Assembly: GCA_945902735.1 (NCBI GenBank)
Contig: CAMDNF010000035.1
Coordinates: 1-23,799, forward strand
Source of the DNA: SHWC01 sp945902735
GTDB lineage: Bacteria > Pseudomonadota > Alphaproteobacteria > UBA828
Length of the DNA stretch: 23,799 nt
Direction of reading: 5' to 3'
Position 1 is the stretch's first letter; each line of letters starts with the position of its first letter. Below are positions 7,169 to 15,543 of the stretch, piece after piece. Both the position numbers and the translations under genes were made by a program. The notes beneath the pieces are model-generated. The model was not told the DNA's origin. It saw nothing but the letters and a program-made list of their open reading frames with translations, and made no database searches.

Positions 7169-8221
7169 ATGCGACCCAATTTTTCACCCCTGCGCCTGGC
7201 GATTTTGCCGCTGTTCGGTCTGTTGCTGAGCGCCACCAGCGCTCAGGCGGTGGAAGAGCCTGCCCTCGACATGTCGCTTGGTGAAATCTCCCCAGGGGGA
7301 AGCCCCGGCAATGGTCAGTTCGGCCAATGGCTGAAGGGGCTGCGTGAGGAGGCCGCGAAACGCGGCATCAAGGCAAAGACGCTCGACGTGACGCTCAACA
7401 ATGTGCAGCCGCTCGACCGTGTCATCGAGCTCGATCGCACCCAGCCCGAAGTGACCATGACGTTCGTCCAATATCTTGAGCACATCACGCCGGCAATTCG
7501 CGTCGAGCAGGCGCGCGCCCGCTTCAGCGAGAATCAGCAATTGCTGCGGGCGGTCGAAAAGAAATTCGGCGTCGAGCCTGAGTTCATCGTCGCGCTCTGG
7601 GGCATCGAAAGCAATTTCGGAACCAACATGGGCGATTTCTCCGTCATTCAGGCCTTGGCCACGCTTGCCTATGACGGCCGGCGCAGTGACTATTTCCGTG
7701 AGGAGCTGCTGAAGGCGCTTATCATCGTCGACCAAGGTCATATCGAGCCGGGTTTGATGCTCGGCAGTTGGGCGGGCGCCATGGGCCAGGCGCAGTTCAT
7801 GCCGTCGAGCTTTTTGAACTATGCGGTCGATCACAATGGCGATGGCCGACGGGATATTTGGGGCACCCGCGCCGATGTGTTCGCCTCGGCCGCCAATTAT
7901 CTGGCGACAGAGGGCTGGAAACATGGTGAAGGGTGGGGCCGGCGCGTGCTGGCGCCGCTCAGCTTTGACGTCGAAGCCGCCGCGGCTGTGAAGGAGCCAA
8001 AACCGGTCTCGGCCTGGCGAAAGGCCGGTCTGACGTTGATGGATGGCTCGCCTTTGCCCAGCGCTGAGGACAATCGGATGGCGACGCTGGTTTTGCCCGA
8101 CGGGATCAAAGGCCCCGCCTTTCTCGCCTATGACAATTACCGAGTAATCATGCACTGGAATCGGTCAAACTATTTTGTGCTCGCCGTTAGTCAGCTTGCC
8201 GACCAAATCCGCAACCAGTAG
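7169..8221 (+). CDS. Lytic murein transglycosylase, MltB family
   Basis: This protein cleaves the glycan strand of peptidoglycan in the periplasm. With the start at 7169 it has 350 residues and a signal peptide whose hydrophobic core (residues 8-22) ends in SAQA-VEE. The SLT_2 domain carries the catalytic glutamate E147 in ALWGIESNFG, followed by the MltB motifs GSWAGAMGQAQFMPSSF and DGDGRRDIW. There is no lipobox cysteine, so it is a soluble MltB-type enzyme and not a lipoprotein. An in-frame ATG at 7139 would overlap the previous gene and put charged residues before the signal peptide; I prefer 7169. The C-terminal tail resembles a peptidoglycan-binding extension. Confidence 0.9.
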   Translation: MRPNFSPLRLAILPLFGLLLSATSAQAVEEPALDMSLGEISPGGSPGNGQFGQWLKGLREEAAKRGIKAKTLDVTLNNVQPLDRVIELDRTQPEVTMTFVQYLEHITPAIRVEQARARFSENQQLLRAVEKKFGVEPEFIVALWGIESNFGTNMGDFSVIQALATLAYDGRRSDYFREELLKALIIVDQGHIEPGLMLGSWAGAMGQAQFMPSSFLNYAVDHNGDGRRDIWGTRADVFASAANYLATEGWKHGEGWGRRVLAPLSFDVEAAAAVKEPKPVSAWRKAGLTLMDGSPLPSAEDNRMATLVLPDGIKGPAFLAYDNYRVIMHWNRSNYFVLAVSQLADQIRNQ

Positions 8222-8280
8222 ACTCTCCTCCAATGAATTGGGAATAGGCGACTGTGCGGCCCAATATATGGCGTAGGCCA

Positions 8281-9252
8281 ATGCTTCGGCGTGTTCTGGT
8301 CGTGATGGCTCTCGGGGCGCTGCTCGGCGGTTGTGCTGAGACTGAGCTCGTTAGCCACACGGCGAAGGTTTTGGGACGAGACGGCAGGCCGAGCGCGCCG
8401 GTGCCTAAGGGCTATAAGCTCGGCAACCCGTATGAAGTCTTGGGCGCCACCTACTACCCCTATCACGACCCTAGGTTCTCAGAGCAGGGGATCGCCTCCT
8501 GGTATGGCGAGGAATTTCACGGCCGCAAGACCGCAAGCGGTGAGGTTTACGACATGAATTCGCTGACGGCGGCCCACAAGACACTACCTCTCCCGAGCAC
8601 GGTGCGCGTGACCAATTTGGACAATGGGCGCACGCTCTTGGTACGGGTCAATGATCGAGGGCCGTTTGTGAACGGGCGGATCATCGATCTTTCGCGTCGC
8701 TCGGCCCAAATGTTGGGTGTCTATGGCACCGGTACCGCGAAGGTGCGCGTCGAATTCGTCGAACTCGCGGCGCTTGAACCGGCGGACACACTGGTGGCGA
8801 GCGACGTGAACCCGCCGTCACCGAAAATGACAATCGAGCCGGTCGCACAGACGCCGAAGAAGAAAGTCGAGTCGATCAAAGAGACGAAGCCTCGGATCAC
8901 GGCTAAGGTTGCGCCAGCACCAAGGCCGCCGAAACCGAAGAATGGCGATTTCGCGCTCATCGGTTCGGCCGAGGCTGCCGAATCGGAGGGGGTAACGCTC
9001 ACAACCCCGGCAAAGCGTAGCGATCTGTTCGTTCAGGTTGGCGCCTTTGCGAGCCGCGATAATGCCGATCGACTGAAGGGCGTCTTGAAGCCGATGGGGC
9101 AACCGATGATCGCGCCAGGCAATCGCAACGGACAAATTCTCTATCGTGTGCGATTCGGCCCTATCGCCTCGCTCGAAGCGGCCGATAGTTTGCTAGATCG
9201 CCTGATCAAATCGGGCTACACCGCCGCGCGTCTGATCGTCGAAACCGATTAG
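8281..9252 (+). CDS. rlpA: Septal ring lytic transglycosylase RlpA, lipoprotein with SPOR domain
   Basis: RlpA cleaves denuded glycan strands at the division site. From ATG 8281 the product has 323 residues with a lipoprotein signal (MLRRVLVV, lipobox LGGC, acylated C18). The double-psi beta-barrel spans about 69-160; its catalytic pair is H99 (AAHKTLP) and D125 (VNDRGPF). A proline- and lysine-rich linker follows, then a SPOR domain at about 243-320 (FVQVGAFASRDNADRL), which targets denuded septal peptidoglycan. A GTG at 8254 in the same frame is an alternative start and only lengthens the n-region. It sits between two other cell-wall genes. Confidence 0.93.
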   Translation: MLRRVLVVMALGALLGGCAETELVSHTAKVLGRDGRPSAPVPKGYKLGNPYEVLGATYYPYHDPRFSEQGIASWYGEEFHGRKTASGEVYDMNSLTAAHKTLPLPSTVRVTNLDNGRTLLVRVNDRGPFVNGRIIDLSRRSAQMLGVYGTGTAKVRVEFVELAALEPADTLVASDVNPPSPKMTIEPVAQTPKKKVESIKETKPRITAKVAPAPRPPKPKNGDFALIGSAEAAESEGVTLTTPAKRSDLFVQVGAFASRDNADRLKGVLKPMGQPMIAPGNRNGQILYRVRFGPIASLEAADSLLDRLIKSGYTAARLIVETD

Positions 9253-9309
9253 TGACGTGTGCACGACAGACTATTCAATGAACGGCTTCAGCCGATGATC
9301 GGAAATGTC

Positions 9310-10476
9310 ATGACCCGACGTAAGACCAGCCCATTGTCGCTACGCGGCATCGTCGGATTGGTAGCACCAATTCTCAGCGCGTACGCCATCTTGATCGGCG
9401 CCTCATCGGCGCACGCGGTCGAATCGGCGGCACGAGAGTTCATCATTGTCGACCTGACCACGGGCACGGTGCTCGCCGAGAAAAATCCCGATGAGCGCAT
9501 GCCGCCATCCTCCATGAGCAAATTGATGACGCTTTATGTCGCGTTCGGTTTGTTGAAGGAGGGCAAGCTCAAGATGGAGGATGCCTTTACGGTCAGTGAA
9601 AAGTCCTGGCGCATGCAGGGCTCGAAAATGTTTCTTCCGATCGGAAGCAAAGTGACGGTTGCGGAGCTTTTGAGGGGCATCATCATTCATTCCGGGAATG
9701 ATGCTTGTATCGCGCTCGCCGAAGGCATTGCAGGAGACGAAGCAAGCTTCGCCAATCTCTTGAACGAGCGCGCCGCCGCGATCGGGCTAACCGGCAGTCA
9801 TTTCGTCAATTCAAGCGGCTGGCCCGATCCCAATCACTACATGACCGCGCGTGATCTGGTGCGGTTGGCCGAACGGCTGATCAAGGATTTTCCGGACTAT
9901 TATGAGCTGTTTGCGGAGAAAGAGTTCACGTTCAACAACATTACGCAGGGCAATCGCAACCCACTTCTCTACAACTTTGCCGGTGCCGATGGATTGAAGA
10001 CCGGGCACACGCAAGATGCCGGTTATGGCCTGACCGCCTCGGCCATGCGCGAGGGCCGGCGTCTCATTTTGGTGGCGAACGGCATGGCAAGTATGAACGA
10101 ACGCGCGGATGAGTCCGCTCGCCTGCTCAGTTATGGCTTCGCGGAATTCCAGAATCTGAAAATTCTGACCGCAGGCGAGGTGGTTTACGAATTGCCGGTT
10201 TGGCTTGGTGAGAGCGCAACCGTGCCGGTCGTCGCCTCCTCCGATGTCGTGGTCACGCTGCCACGGAGCGCCGGCAAAAAGGTCGAAATGCGAATCGTCG
10301 CGGCAGGTCCGGCACTTGCCCCAGTGGCCAAGGCGGCGGTGCTCGCCAAGCTGACCATCAATGTGCCTAATTTGGCTCCGATTGAACTGCCCTTGGTCTC
10401 GGCTGGCGCGGTGGAGAAAGTTTCGGGCTTCAGCCGGATGAGCAGGGTTGCGAATCACCTGTTCACCGGCCCGTAA
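9310..10476 (+). CDS. D-alanyl-D-alanine carboxypeptidase, DacA/PBP5-like (S11)
   Basis: A periplasmic penicillin-binding carboxypeptidase that trims the terminal D-Ala from stem peptides. From ATG 9310 it has 388 residues with a signal peptide ending SSAHA-VES. The serine protease motifs are all present: SxxK at 68-71 (SMSK), SGN at 128-130 and KTG at 230-232. A C-terminal PBP5-like domain follows from about 265, and the last residues may form the amphipathic membrane anchor. ATG 9295 and GTG 9259 are alternative starts in the same frame. It lies 20 bp before tmk and may be part of a longer rlpA-dacA-tmk transcript. Confidence 0.92.
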   Translation: MTRRKTSPLSLRGIVGLVAPILSAYAILIGASSAHAVESAAREFIIVDLTTGTVLAEKNPDERMPPSSMSKLMTLYVAFGLLKEGKLKMEDAFTVSEKSWRMQGSKMFLPIGSKVTVAELLRGIIIHSGNDACIALAEGIAGDEASFANLLNERAAAIGLTGSHFVNSSGWPDPNHYMTARDLVRLAERLIKDFPDYYELFAEKEFTFNNITQGNRNPLLYNFAGADGLKTGHTQDAGYGLTASAMREGRRLILVANGMASMNERADESARLLSYGFAEFQNLKILTAGEVVYELPVWLGESATVPVVASSDVVVTLPRSAGKKVEMRIVAAGPALAPVAKAAVLAKLTINVPNLAPIELPLVSAGAVEKVSGFSRMSRVANHLFTGP

Positions 10477-10496
10477 ACGGCGCTCTATAGTCGCGC

Positions 10497-11141
10497 ATGG
10501 CGCGCGGACGGTTCATTACTTTCGAAGGCGGCGAAGGGGCGGGGAAATCGACCCAGGTACGGTTCCTGGTCGAGGCCTTGATGCGCTCAGGGATTGACGC
10601 CATCGCGACGCGCGAGCCTGGCGGCGCGCCAGGCGCCGAATTGATCCGCAAATTATTGGTCGATGGTCCGGAGGCCCGTTGGGAGCCGCTGGCCGAGGCG
10701 GTCCTGCATTTTGCCGCACGGCGCGAACATGTCGTGCGCACGGTTTGGCCGGCGCTCGAGCGAGGCCAATGGGTGGTTTCCGATCGCTTCGCGGATTCGA
10801 CCATGGCCTATCAAGGCTATGGCCAGGGCGCTGATCGGGACGCGATCCGTTCGCTTTATCGGGCGACGCTTGGCGATTTCGCACCCGACCTCACCTTCGT
10901 GCTCGATGTGCCGGTCGCGGTTGGGCTTGCGCGGGCGCGGGCACGCGAAGGCGGTGTGCAAAGCCGCTATGAACGCATGGACCCCGCCATGCACGAGCGA
11001 TTGCGCCAAGGCTTTCTCGCGATCGCCGACAGCGAACCCAAACGCTGCGTGACGCTCGATGCCGGAATCGGGGCCGAGGCCGTGCAGGCGCAGGTGAGGA
11101 CGCTTGTCGGCGAGCGCTTGGGGATGAATTTCCGTGGCTGA
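10497..11141 (+). CDS. tmk: Thymidylate kinase
   Basis: Phosphorylates dTMP to dTDP. The 214-residue product has the P-loop GGEGAGKST at 11-19, the REPGG motif at 39-43, the DRF motif at 96-98 (VVSDRFADST) and the thymidine-pocket sequence AYQGYGQG at 104-111. Length and order of motifs are normal for bacterial Tmk. It overlaps holB by 8 bp, the usual tmk-holB pairing. Confidence 0.96.
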   Translation: MARGRFITFEGGEGAGKSTQVRFLVEALMRSGIDAIATREPGGAPGAELIRKLLVDGPEARWEPLAEAVLHFAARREHVVRTVWPALERGQWVVSDRFADSTMAYQGYGQGADRDAIRSLYRATLGDFAPDLTFVLDVPVAVGLARARAREGGVQSRYERMDPAMHERLRQGFLAIADSEPKRCVTLDAGIGAEAVQAQVRTLVGERLGMNFRG

Positions 11142-12210
11142 AACAGAAGCCGCGCCTTCGCTCTTGCCTGAGCCACGCGCCAATCCGGCGTTGCTCGGTC
11201 AGGAGAGCGCCGAGCAGGCTTTTCTTGCCGCTTGGCAAAGCGGTCGCTTGGCTCATGGCTGGGTTTTAAGTGGCCCGCGCGGCATCGGCAAGGAGACGCT
11301 GGCCTTTCGTATCGCGCGTCATGTCTTAGCCAGCGGGACCGGTGATCGCTTGGCGTGCGACCCCGCCACGCCGTTGTTTCGTCGTATCGCCGCCGGCGGG
11401 CATAGCGATCTCTTTTATCTCGCCCGCCAGGTGAACGAGAAGACCGGTAAGCTCAGAAGCGAGATCGGCATCGATGATGCCCGCGCGCTGTGCGCCTTAT
11501 TGGCGCTGACACCCGGTGAAGGAGAATGGCGCGTTGCGATCGTCGATGGCGCGGAAGAGATGACTCGCAACGCAGCGAACGCGATTCTGAAGGTGCTCGA
11601 AGAGCCGCCGGCGCGCGCGCTTTTGATTCTGGTCAGCCATGCGCCGGGACGGCTTTTGCCGACCATCCGCTCGCGCTGTCGCTTCCTCCCGTTGCAGCGG
11701 CTCGACGACACGTCATTGCGTACCGTGCTGGCGCCGCTTTTGGCCGGTCTACCGGCCGATGATGCCGAGCTTCTGCTGGCGCTGGCCGAAGGCAGTCCGG
11801 GGCGCGCGCTCGCGCTGCACGAGGCGGGGGGCGTCGCGCTCTACCGCGATCTCCTGGGCCTCCTCGATACGCTGCCGGCGCTCGATCATGTCAGGCTTCA
11901 CGCTTTGGCCGACCGCGCGCAAAGCGGCGAGGGCCGGGATCGCTATAGGCTGATCGGCGAGCTCTTGCTGGCCGTGATCGCGCGCCTGGTACGGGGTTTG
12001 AGCGGCGGGGCCCCGGCGAGCCACGGTCTGGTCCGCAATGAAATCGCGACCCAGACCCAGCTTGGCGCCGCCCGAGGCGGCCTTGAACAATGGGTCGAGG
12101 TGTGGGACAACCTGCGCCGCCTGTTCGCCCGGGCCGATGCCATCGATCTCGAACCACGACAAACCTTGATCAGCGCGTTCGGCACGCTGGAGCGCGCCGC
12201 GCGGCGTTGA
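11134..12210 (+). CDS. holB: DNA polymerase III subunit delta'
   Basis: A clamp-loader subunit, 358 residues, starting at GTG 11134 inside the end of tmk. The AAA+ fold shows a P-loop-like GPRGIGKE at 47-54, the family segment NAANAILKVLEEPP at 145-158 and the SRC motif at 179-181 (TIRSRCRFLPL). The four-cysteine zinc module found in E. coli delta' is not apparent, as is common in alphaproteobacteria. Position between tmk and metG supports the call. Confidence 0.93.
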   Translation: MAETEAAPSLLPEPRANPALLGQESAEQAFLAAWQSGRLAHGWVLSGPRGIGKETLAFRIARHVLASGTGDRLACDPATPLFRRIAAGGHSDLFYLARQVNEKTGKLRSEIGIDDARALCALLALTPGEGEWRVAIVDGAEEMTRNAANAILKVLEEPPARALLILVSHAPGRLLPTIRSRCRFLPLQRLDDTSLRTVLAPLLAGLPADDAELLLALAEGSPGRALALHEAGGVALYRDLLGLLDTLPALDHVRLHALADRAQSGEGRDRYRLIGELLLAVIARLVRGLSGGAPASHGLVRNEIATQTQLGAARGGLEQWVEVWDNLRRLFARADAIDLEPRQTLISAFGTLERAARR

Positions 12211-12242
12211 GCGCACGGCGGAACCGACCAGGAGAGGCTCTT

Positions 12243-13802
12243 ATGTCGTCCGCCGCGCCGGCCTATTACCTCACGACGCCCATTTATTACGTCAATGATT
12301 CGCCGCACATCGGGCATGCCTATACCTCGCTCGCGTGCGATGTGCTGGCGCGCTTCATGCGGCTCGATGGCTATCGCGTTCATTTCCTGACCGGGACCGA
12401 CGAGCACGGCCAGAAGGTGGAGAAGGCGGCGGCCGCCGCCGGCAAGCCGCCCAAGGAATTCGTTGATGAGGTCTCGCAGCGCTTTCGGACGCTGGCGAAA
12501 ACGATGAACTTCAGCAATGACGATTTCATTCGCACCACTGAGGCGCGGCATATCACGTCGTGCCAAAACCTGTGGAACGCGATCAAGGCGAACGGCCATA
12601 TCTATCTGGGCAAATATGCCGGCTGGTATTCGGTGCGCGACGAAGCCTTCTATGCCGAAGACGAATTGAAGCCAGGGCAGGGCGGGCAAAAGATCGCGCC
12701 CTCCGGCGCGCCGGTCGAATGGGTCGAGGAGCCGAGCTATTTCTTCGATCTCTCGAAATGGCAGGACAAGCTCCTGCGCTTTTATGACGAGAACCCCGAT
12801 TTCATCGCGCCCGAGAGCCGTCGCAATGAAGTGACGAGTTTCGTGCGCAGCGGCTTGCAGGATCTTTCGGTCTCGCGCACGAGCTTCAAATGGGGCGTGC
12901 CGGTGCCGAATGACCCGGCGCATATCATGTATGTCTGGCTCGATGCGCTGACCAACTACATCACTGCGGCCGGCTATCCCGACACGGCGAGCGAAACCTA
13001 TCGCACGTTCTGGCCGGCCGATCTGCACATGGTGGGCAAGGACATCGTGCGCTTTCACGCGGTCTATTGGCCGGCGTTTCTGATGGCGGCGGGCGTCGCA
13101 CCGCCCAAGCGCGTCTTCGCCCATGGCTGGTGGACCAATGAGGGCCAGAAGATTTCCAAGTCGCTCGGCAATGTGATCGACCCGGTTCAACTGGTCGAGC
13201 GCTATGGTCTCGATCAAGTGCGATATTTTCTGCTACGCGAAGTGCCGTTCGGCAATGACGGCGATTTCTCACACGGCGCCATGATGCGGCGGATGAATGC
13301 CGAGCTTGCCAATGACTATGGCAATCTGGTGCAGCGCGTGCTCTCGATGATCAACAAGAATTGCGCCGCGCGCGTGCCGACCCCTGGCGCGTATACGGAA
13401 GCCGATCGAGTACTCCTCGGTTCGGCGGACGGGTTGCTCCCGGCGATGCGCGACGCCATAAGACGCCAGCATTTTCATGTCGCGCTCGAGCGCCATGGCG
13501 AGGTGGTTGGCGCGGCCAATCGCTTTGTCGATGAGCAGGCGCCTTGGGCCCTCAAAAAGACCGACCCGAAGCGGATGGAGACCGTGCTTTATGTGTTGGC
13601 CGAAACCATTCGACGCCTCGCGGTGTTGAGCCAGGCCTTCATGCCCGATTCTTCGGCCAAGATTCTCGATCAACTGGGTGTCGCGAAGTCCGAGCGGGAA
13701 TTCGCCGTCGCGTTTTCCCCTTCTGCAGCATTGACGCGCGATGATCCGCTGCCGGCGCCGGTCGGCGTGTTTCCGCGCTTCGTCGTCGAGCCGGCGGCCT
13801 AG
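12243..13802 (+). CDS. metG: Methionyl-tRNA synthetase
   Basis: Charges tRNA-Met. The 519-residue protein carries the class I signatures HIGH at 22-25 (SPHIGHAYTS) and KISKS at 303-307, a KMSKS variant. The connective peptide at 124-160 (GWYSVRDEAFYAEDEL...PVEWVEEPSYFF) lacks the CxxC zinc knuckles, placing it in the zinc-free subgroup. There is no C-terminal tRNA-binding (Arc1p-like) domain. ATG 12243 has a strong ribosome site (AGGAGAGG, 12230s); the frame stays open upstream into holB but has no family similarity there. Confidence 0.96.
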   Translation: MSSAAPAYYLTTPIYYVNDSPHIGHAYTSLACDVLARFMRLDGYRVHFLTGTDEHGQKVEKAAAAAGKPPKEFVDEVSQRFRTLAKTMNFSNDDFIRTTEARHITSCQNLWNAIKANGHIYLGKYAGWYSVRDEAFYAEDELKPGQGGQKIAPSGAPVEWVEEPSYFFDLSKWQDKLLRFYDENPDFIAPESRRNEVTSFVRSGLQDLSVSRTSFKWGVPVPNDPAHIMYVWLDALTNYITAAGYPDTASETYRTFWPADLHMVGKDIVRFHAVYWPAFLMAAGVAPPKRVFAHGWWTNEGQKISKSLGNVIDPVQLVERYGLDQVRYFLLREVPFGNDGDFSHGAMMRRMNAELANDYGNLVQRVLSMINKNCAARVPTPGAYTEADRVLLGSADGLLPAMRDAIRRQHFHVALERHGEVVGAANRFVDEQAPWALKKTDPKRMETVLYVLAETIRRLAVLSQAFMPDSSAKILDQLGVAKSEREFAVAFSPSAALTRDDPLPAPVGVFPRFVVEPAA

Positions 13803-13821
13803 GGCCCAAGGGCACGCTGCC

Positions 13822-14619
13822 ATGTTGGTCGATAGCCATTGCCATTTGGATTTTCCGGATTTCGTCGGCGATCTCGACGGTGTTTTGGCGCGCGCGGCAA
13901 CCGCCGGCGTCGGCCATATGCAGACCATCTGCACGCGGCTCCGCTCGTTCGATGGCGTCGCCGCGCTCGCCGAGCGGAGCGAGCGGCTATTCTGCTCGGT
14001 CGGCGTTCATCCGCACCATGTGGCCGAGGAGCCTGAGCCGGTGACGGCCGAGGCACTATTGAAACGCGCTCAGCACCCGAAGGTGATCGGCCTTGGCGAA
14101 ACCGGGCTCGATTTCTATTACGAGCAAAGCCCGCGCGATCAGCAGGAAGCGAGCTTCCGCGCGCATATCGCGGCCGCAAGGCAAAGCGGCCTGCCGATTA
14201 TCGTCCACACGCGCACCGCCGATGACGAGACCATCCGGATCATGCGCGAGGAGGCGGAGCGGGGGCGCTTCCCCGGCGTGATCCACTGCTTTACGGCAAG
14301 CCGCGAGGTGGCGGACTGCGCCATCGAGCTCGGGCTCTATGTGTCGCTCGCCGGGATCCTGACCTTCAAAAACGCGGCGGCGTTGAGGGACACGGTGCGC
14401 GAGCTGCCGCTTGATCGACTGCTGGTTGAGACCGATTCGCCCTATCTCGCGCCCGTGCCACACCGGGGCAAGCGCAATGAGCCGGCCTTCGTGCCGGCGG
14501 TGGCGGCCGCGCTCGCCGCGCTAAAGGGCCTCACGACCGAACAAGTGGCCCAAGCTACGACCGACAATTTTTTTAGACTGTTTTCGAAAGCTCGCCGGCA
14601 ACCCGTTCATTCGACATGA
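13822..14619 (+). CDS. TatD-family metal-dependent hydrolase
   Basis: A TIM-barrel amidohydrolase of 265 residues, of the TatD/YcfH DNase type. Metal ligands are visible: H6 and H8 in DSHCHLD, E93 in GLGETGLDF, H129 in VHTR, H155 in HCFT and D205 in ETDSPYL. Homologues act as 3'-5' exonucleases or deoxyribonucleases. I chose ATG 13822; the open frame before it reads into the metG tail. Its TGA overlaps the next ATG by 4 nt (ATGA), showing translational coupling. The metG-tatD-MBL order is common in alphaproteobacteria. Confidence 0.93.
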   Translation: MLVDSHCHLDFPDFVGDLDGVLARAATAGVGHMQTICTRLRSFDGVAALAERSERLFCSVGVHPHHVAEEPEPVTAEALLKRAQHPKVIGLGETGLDFYYEQSPRDQQEASFRAHIAAARQSGLPIIVHTRTADDETIRIMREEAERGRFPGVIHCFTASREVADCAIELGLYVSLAGILTFKNAAALRDTVRELPLDRLLVETDSPYLAPVPHRGKRNEPAFVPAVAAALAALKGLTTEQVAQATTDNFFRLFSKARRQPVHST

Positions 14620-15389
14620 AAATAACGGTTCTAGGATGCGGCACGTCGAGCGGCGTTCCGATGGTCGGGTGCCGCTGCGAGGTGTGCCAGTCGGACGATC
14701 CGCGCAATCGGCGCCGGCGGGTTTCGATCCTGGTCGAACATGGCGAAATGGCTGCGTTGGTCGATACGTCGCCCGATCTACGTGAACAACTATTATCCTC
14801 TGAAATCAGCCGCTTGGATGGCGTGATTTATACGCACGGTCATGCCGACCATAGCCATGGCATCGATGACCTTCGGGCGATCAATTACCACATGAATGCG
14901 GCGCTCAATGCCTATGGAACGGCTGAAACATTGCGCTCGCTCCAGGAGCGTTTCGCCTATGCCTTTGGCGAGCCTAGAACTTGGTGGCACAGCCCAGCCT
15001 TGCGGGCGAAGCCGATTGCGGGCCCATTCGAGATTGGCGCGTTGAAGGTCACGCCATTCGAGCAGATTCATGGCCGGGGCGTAACGACGGGCTTTGTGTT
15101 TGGCCAACGCGAGGCGGCGTATTCGACCGACGTGAACGCGTTGAACGAGGATGCGATCGAGACCTTGAGCGGCGTGAAGCTCTGGGTGGTCGATTGTCTG
15201 GGCTATCAGTCGCATCCGAGCCATGCGAATTTGGAAATCACGTTGGGCTGGATCGAACGCGTCAAGCCGAGGCTCGCGGTGCTGACCCATATGTCGCACC
15301 AATTTAATTACGCGACGTTGTGCAAGGAACTGCCGGAAGGCGTGGTGCCGGGCCTTGATGGGTTGGTGATCGAAACCGAGGCGCTGTAG
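14616..15389 (+). CDS. MBL-fold metallo-hydrolase, PhnP-like
   Basis: A 257-residue metallo-beta-lactamase-fold phosphodiesterase-like protein. The zinc motif is THGHADH at 73-79, with further ligands likely in QIHGRG, STDV and THMSHQ. The N-terminal cluster C8...C19-x-C21-x2-C24 (GTSSGVPMVGCRCEVC) matches the second zinc site of PhnP, which hydrolyses cyclic phosphodiesters. No phn genes are nearby, and this class is routinely found after tatD, so a housekeeping nucleotide or RNA role is more likely than phosphonate use. It is the last gene before the dif-like site. Confidence 0.9.
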   Translation: MKITVLGCGTSSGVPMVGCRCEVCQSDDPRNRRRRVSILVEHGEMAALVDTSPDLREQLLSSEISRLDGVIYTHGHADHSHGIDDLRAINYHMNAALNAYGTAETLRSLQERFAYAFGEPRTWWHSPALRAKPIAGPFEIGALKVTPFEQIHGRGVTTGFVFGQREAAYSTDVNALNEDAIETLSGVKLWVVDCLGYQSHPSHANLEITLGWIERVKPRLAVLTHMSHQFNYATLCKELPEGVVPGLDGLVIETEAL

Positions 15390-15400
15390 CGGCCCAATGC

Positions 15401-15480
15401 GGCCTGCCCGCTGAATGTCGATTCTGTATTTTCCATAATACATATTATGCGCGTTATGGACGCCTTGAGAAAGGCAGGCC
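15401..15480. repeat. 8-bp inverted repeat flanking the dif-like site
   Basis: GGCCTGCC at 15401-15408 and its exact reverse complement GGCAGGCC at 15473-15480 flank the dif-like sequence. The midpoint of the arms is 15440.5 and the midpoint of the dif core is 15441.5, so the repeat is nearly centred on it. The right arm also overlaps a small hairpin, GCCTT-GAGA-AAGGC, at 15462-15475. Function is unknown; symmetry about a recombination site suggests accessory binding, but chance is possible for an 8-bp pair. Confidence 0.6.
15428..15455 (-). other. dif: Chromosomal dif site (XerC/XerD recombination site)
   Basis: On the plus strand the 28 bp are ATTTTCCATAA (15428-15438), centre TACATA (15439-15444) and TTATGCGCGTT (15445-15455). 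Read on the minus strand they line up with E. coli dif (GGTGCGCATAA, TGTATA, TTATGTTAAAT): the XerC-type arm is AACGCGCATAA, the centre TATGTA and the XerD-type arm TTATGGAAAAT. The 11-6-11 spacing is exact and the CATAA/TTATG inner parts are identical. dif is where XerCD resolve chromosome dimers under FtsK control. Its intergenic position, gene polarity on both sides and the inward-pointing GGGNAGGG octamers all agree. Confidence 0.9.
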
Positions 15481-15543
15481 AGGACGGCACCATGCCGGCC
15501 CCCAATGGCCATTCCCCGCACGACTTCAGGAGCACCCCGACCG

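Noticed and set aside
6079..7236. A 385-residue open frame on the minus strand opposite the hydroxyacid dehydrogenase
   Set aside because: Arginine-rich antisense shadow; the plus-strand gene has all catalytic motifs.
12090..12242. Upstream extension of metG into holB
   Set aside because: The extension has no MetRS similarity, and ATG 12243 has a strong ribosome site.
11943..13217. A 424-residue open frame on the minus strand opposite holB and metG
   Set aside because: Antisense to two clear housekeeping genes, rich in R, H and D as usual for shadow frames, with no domain.
15435..15448. ATAATA-CA-TATTAT palindrome considered first as a transcription-factor operator for mazG
   Set aside because: It is the inner part of the dif-like core, whose 11-6-11 plan explains it better.
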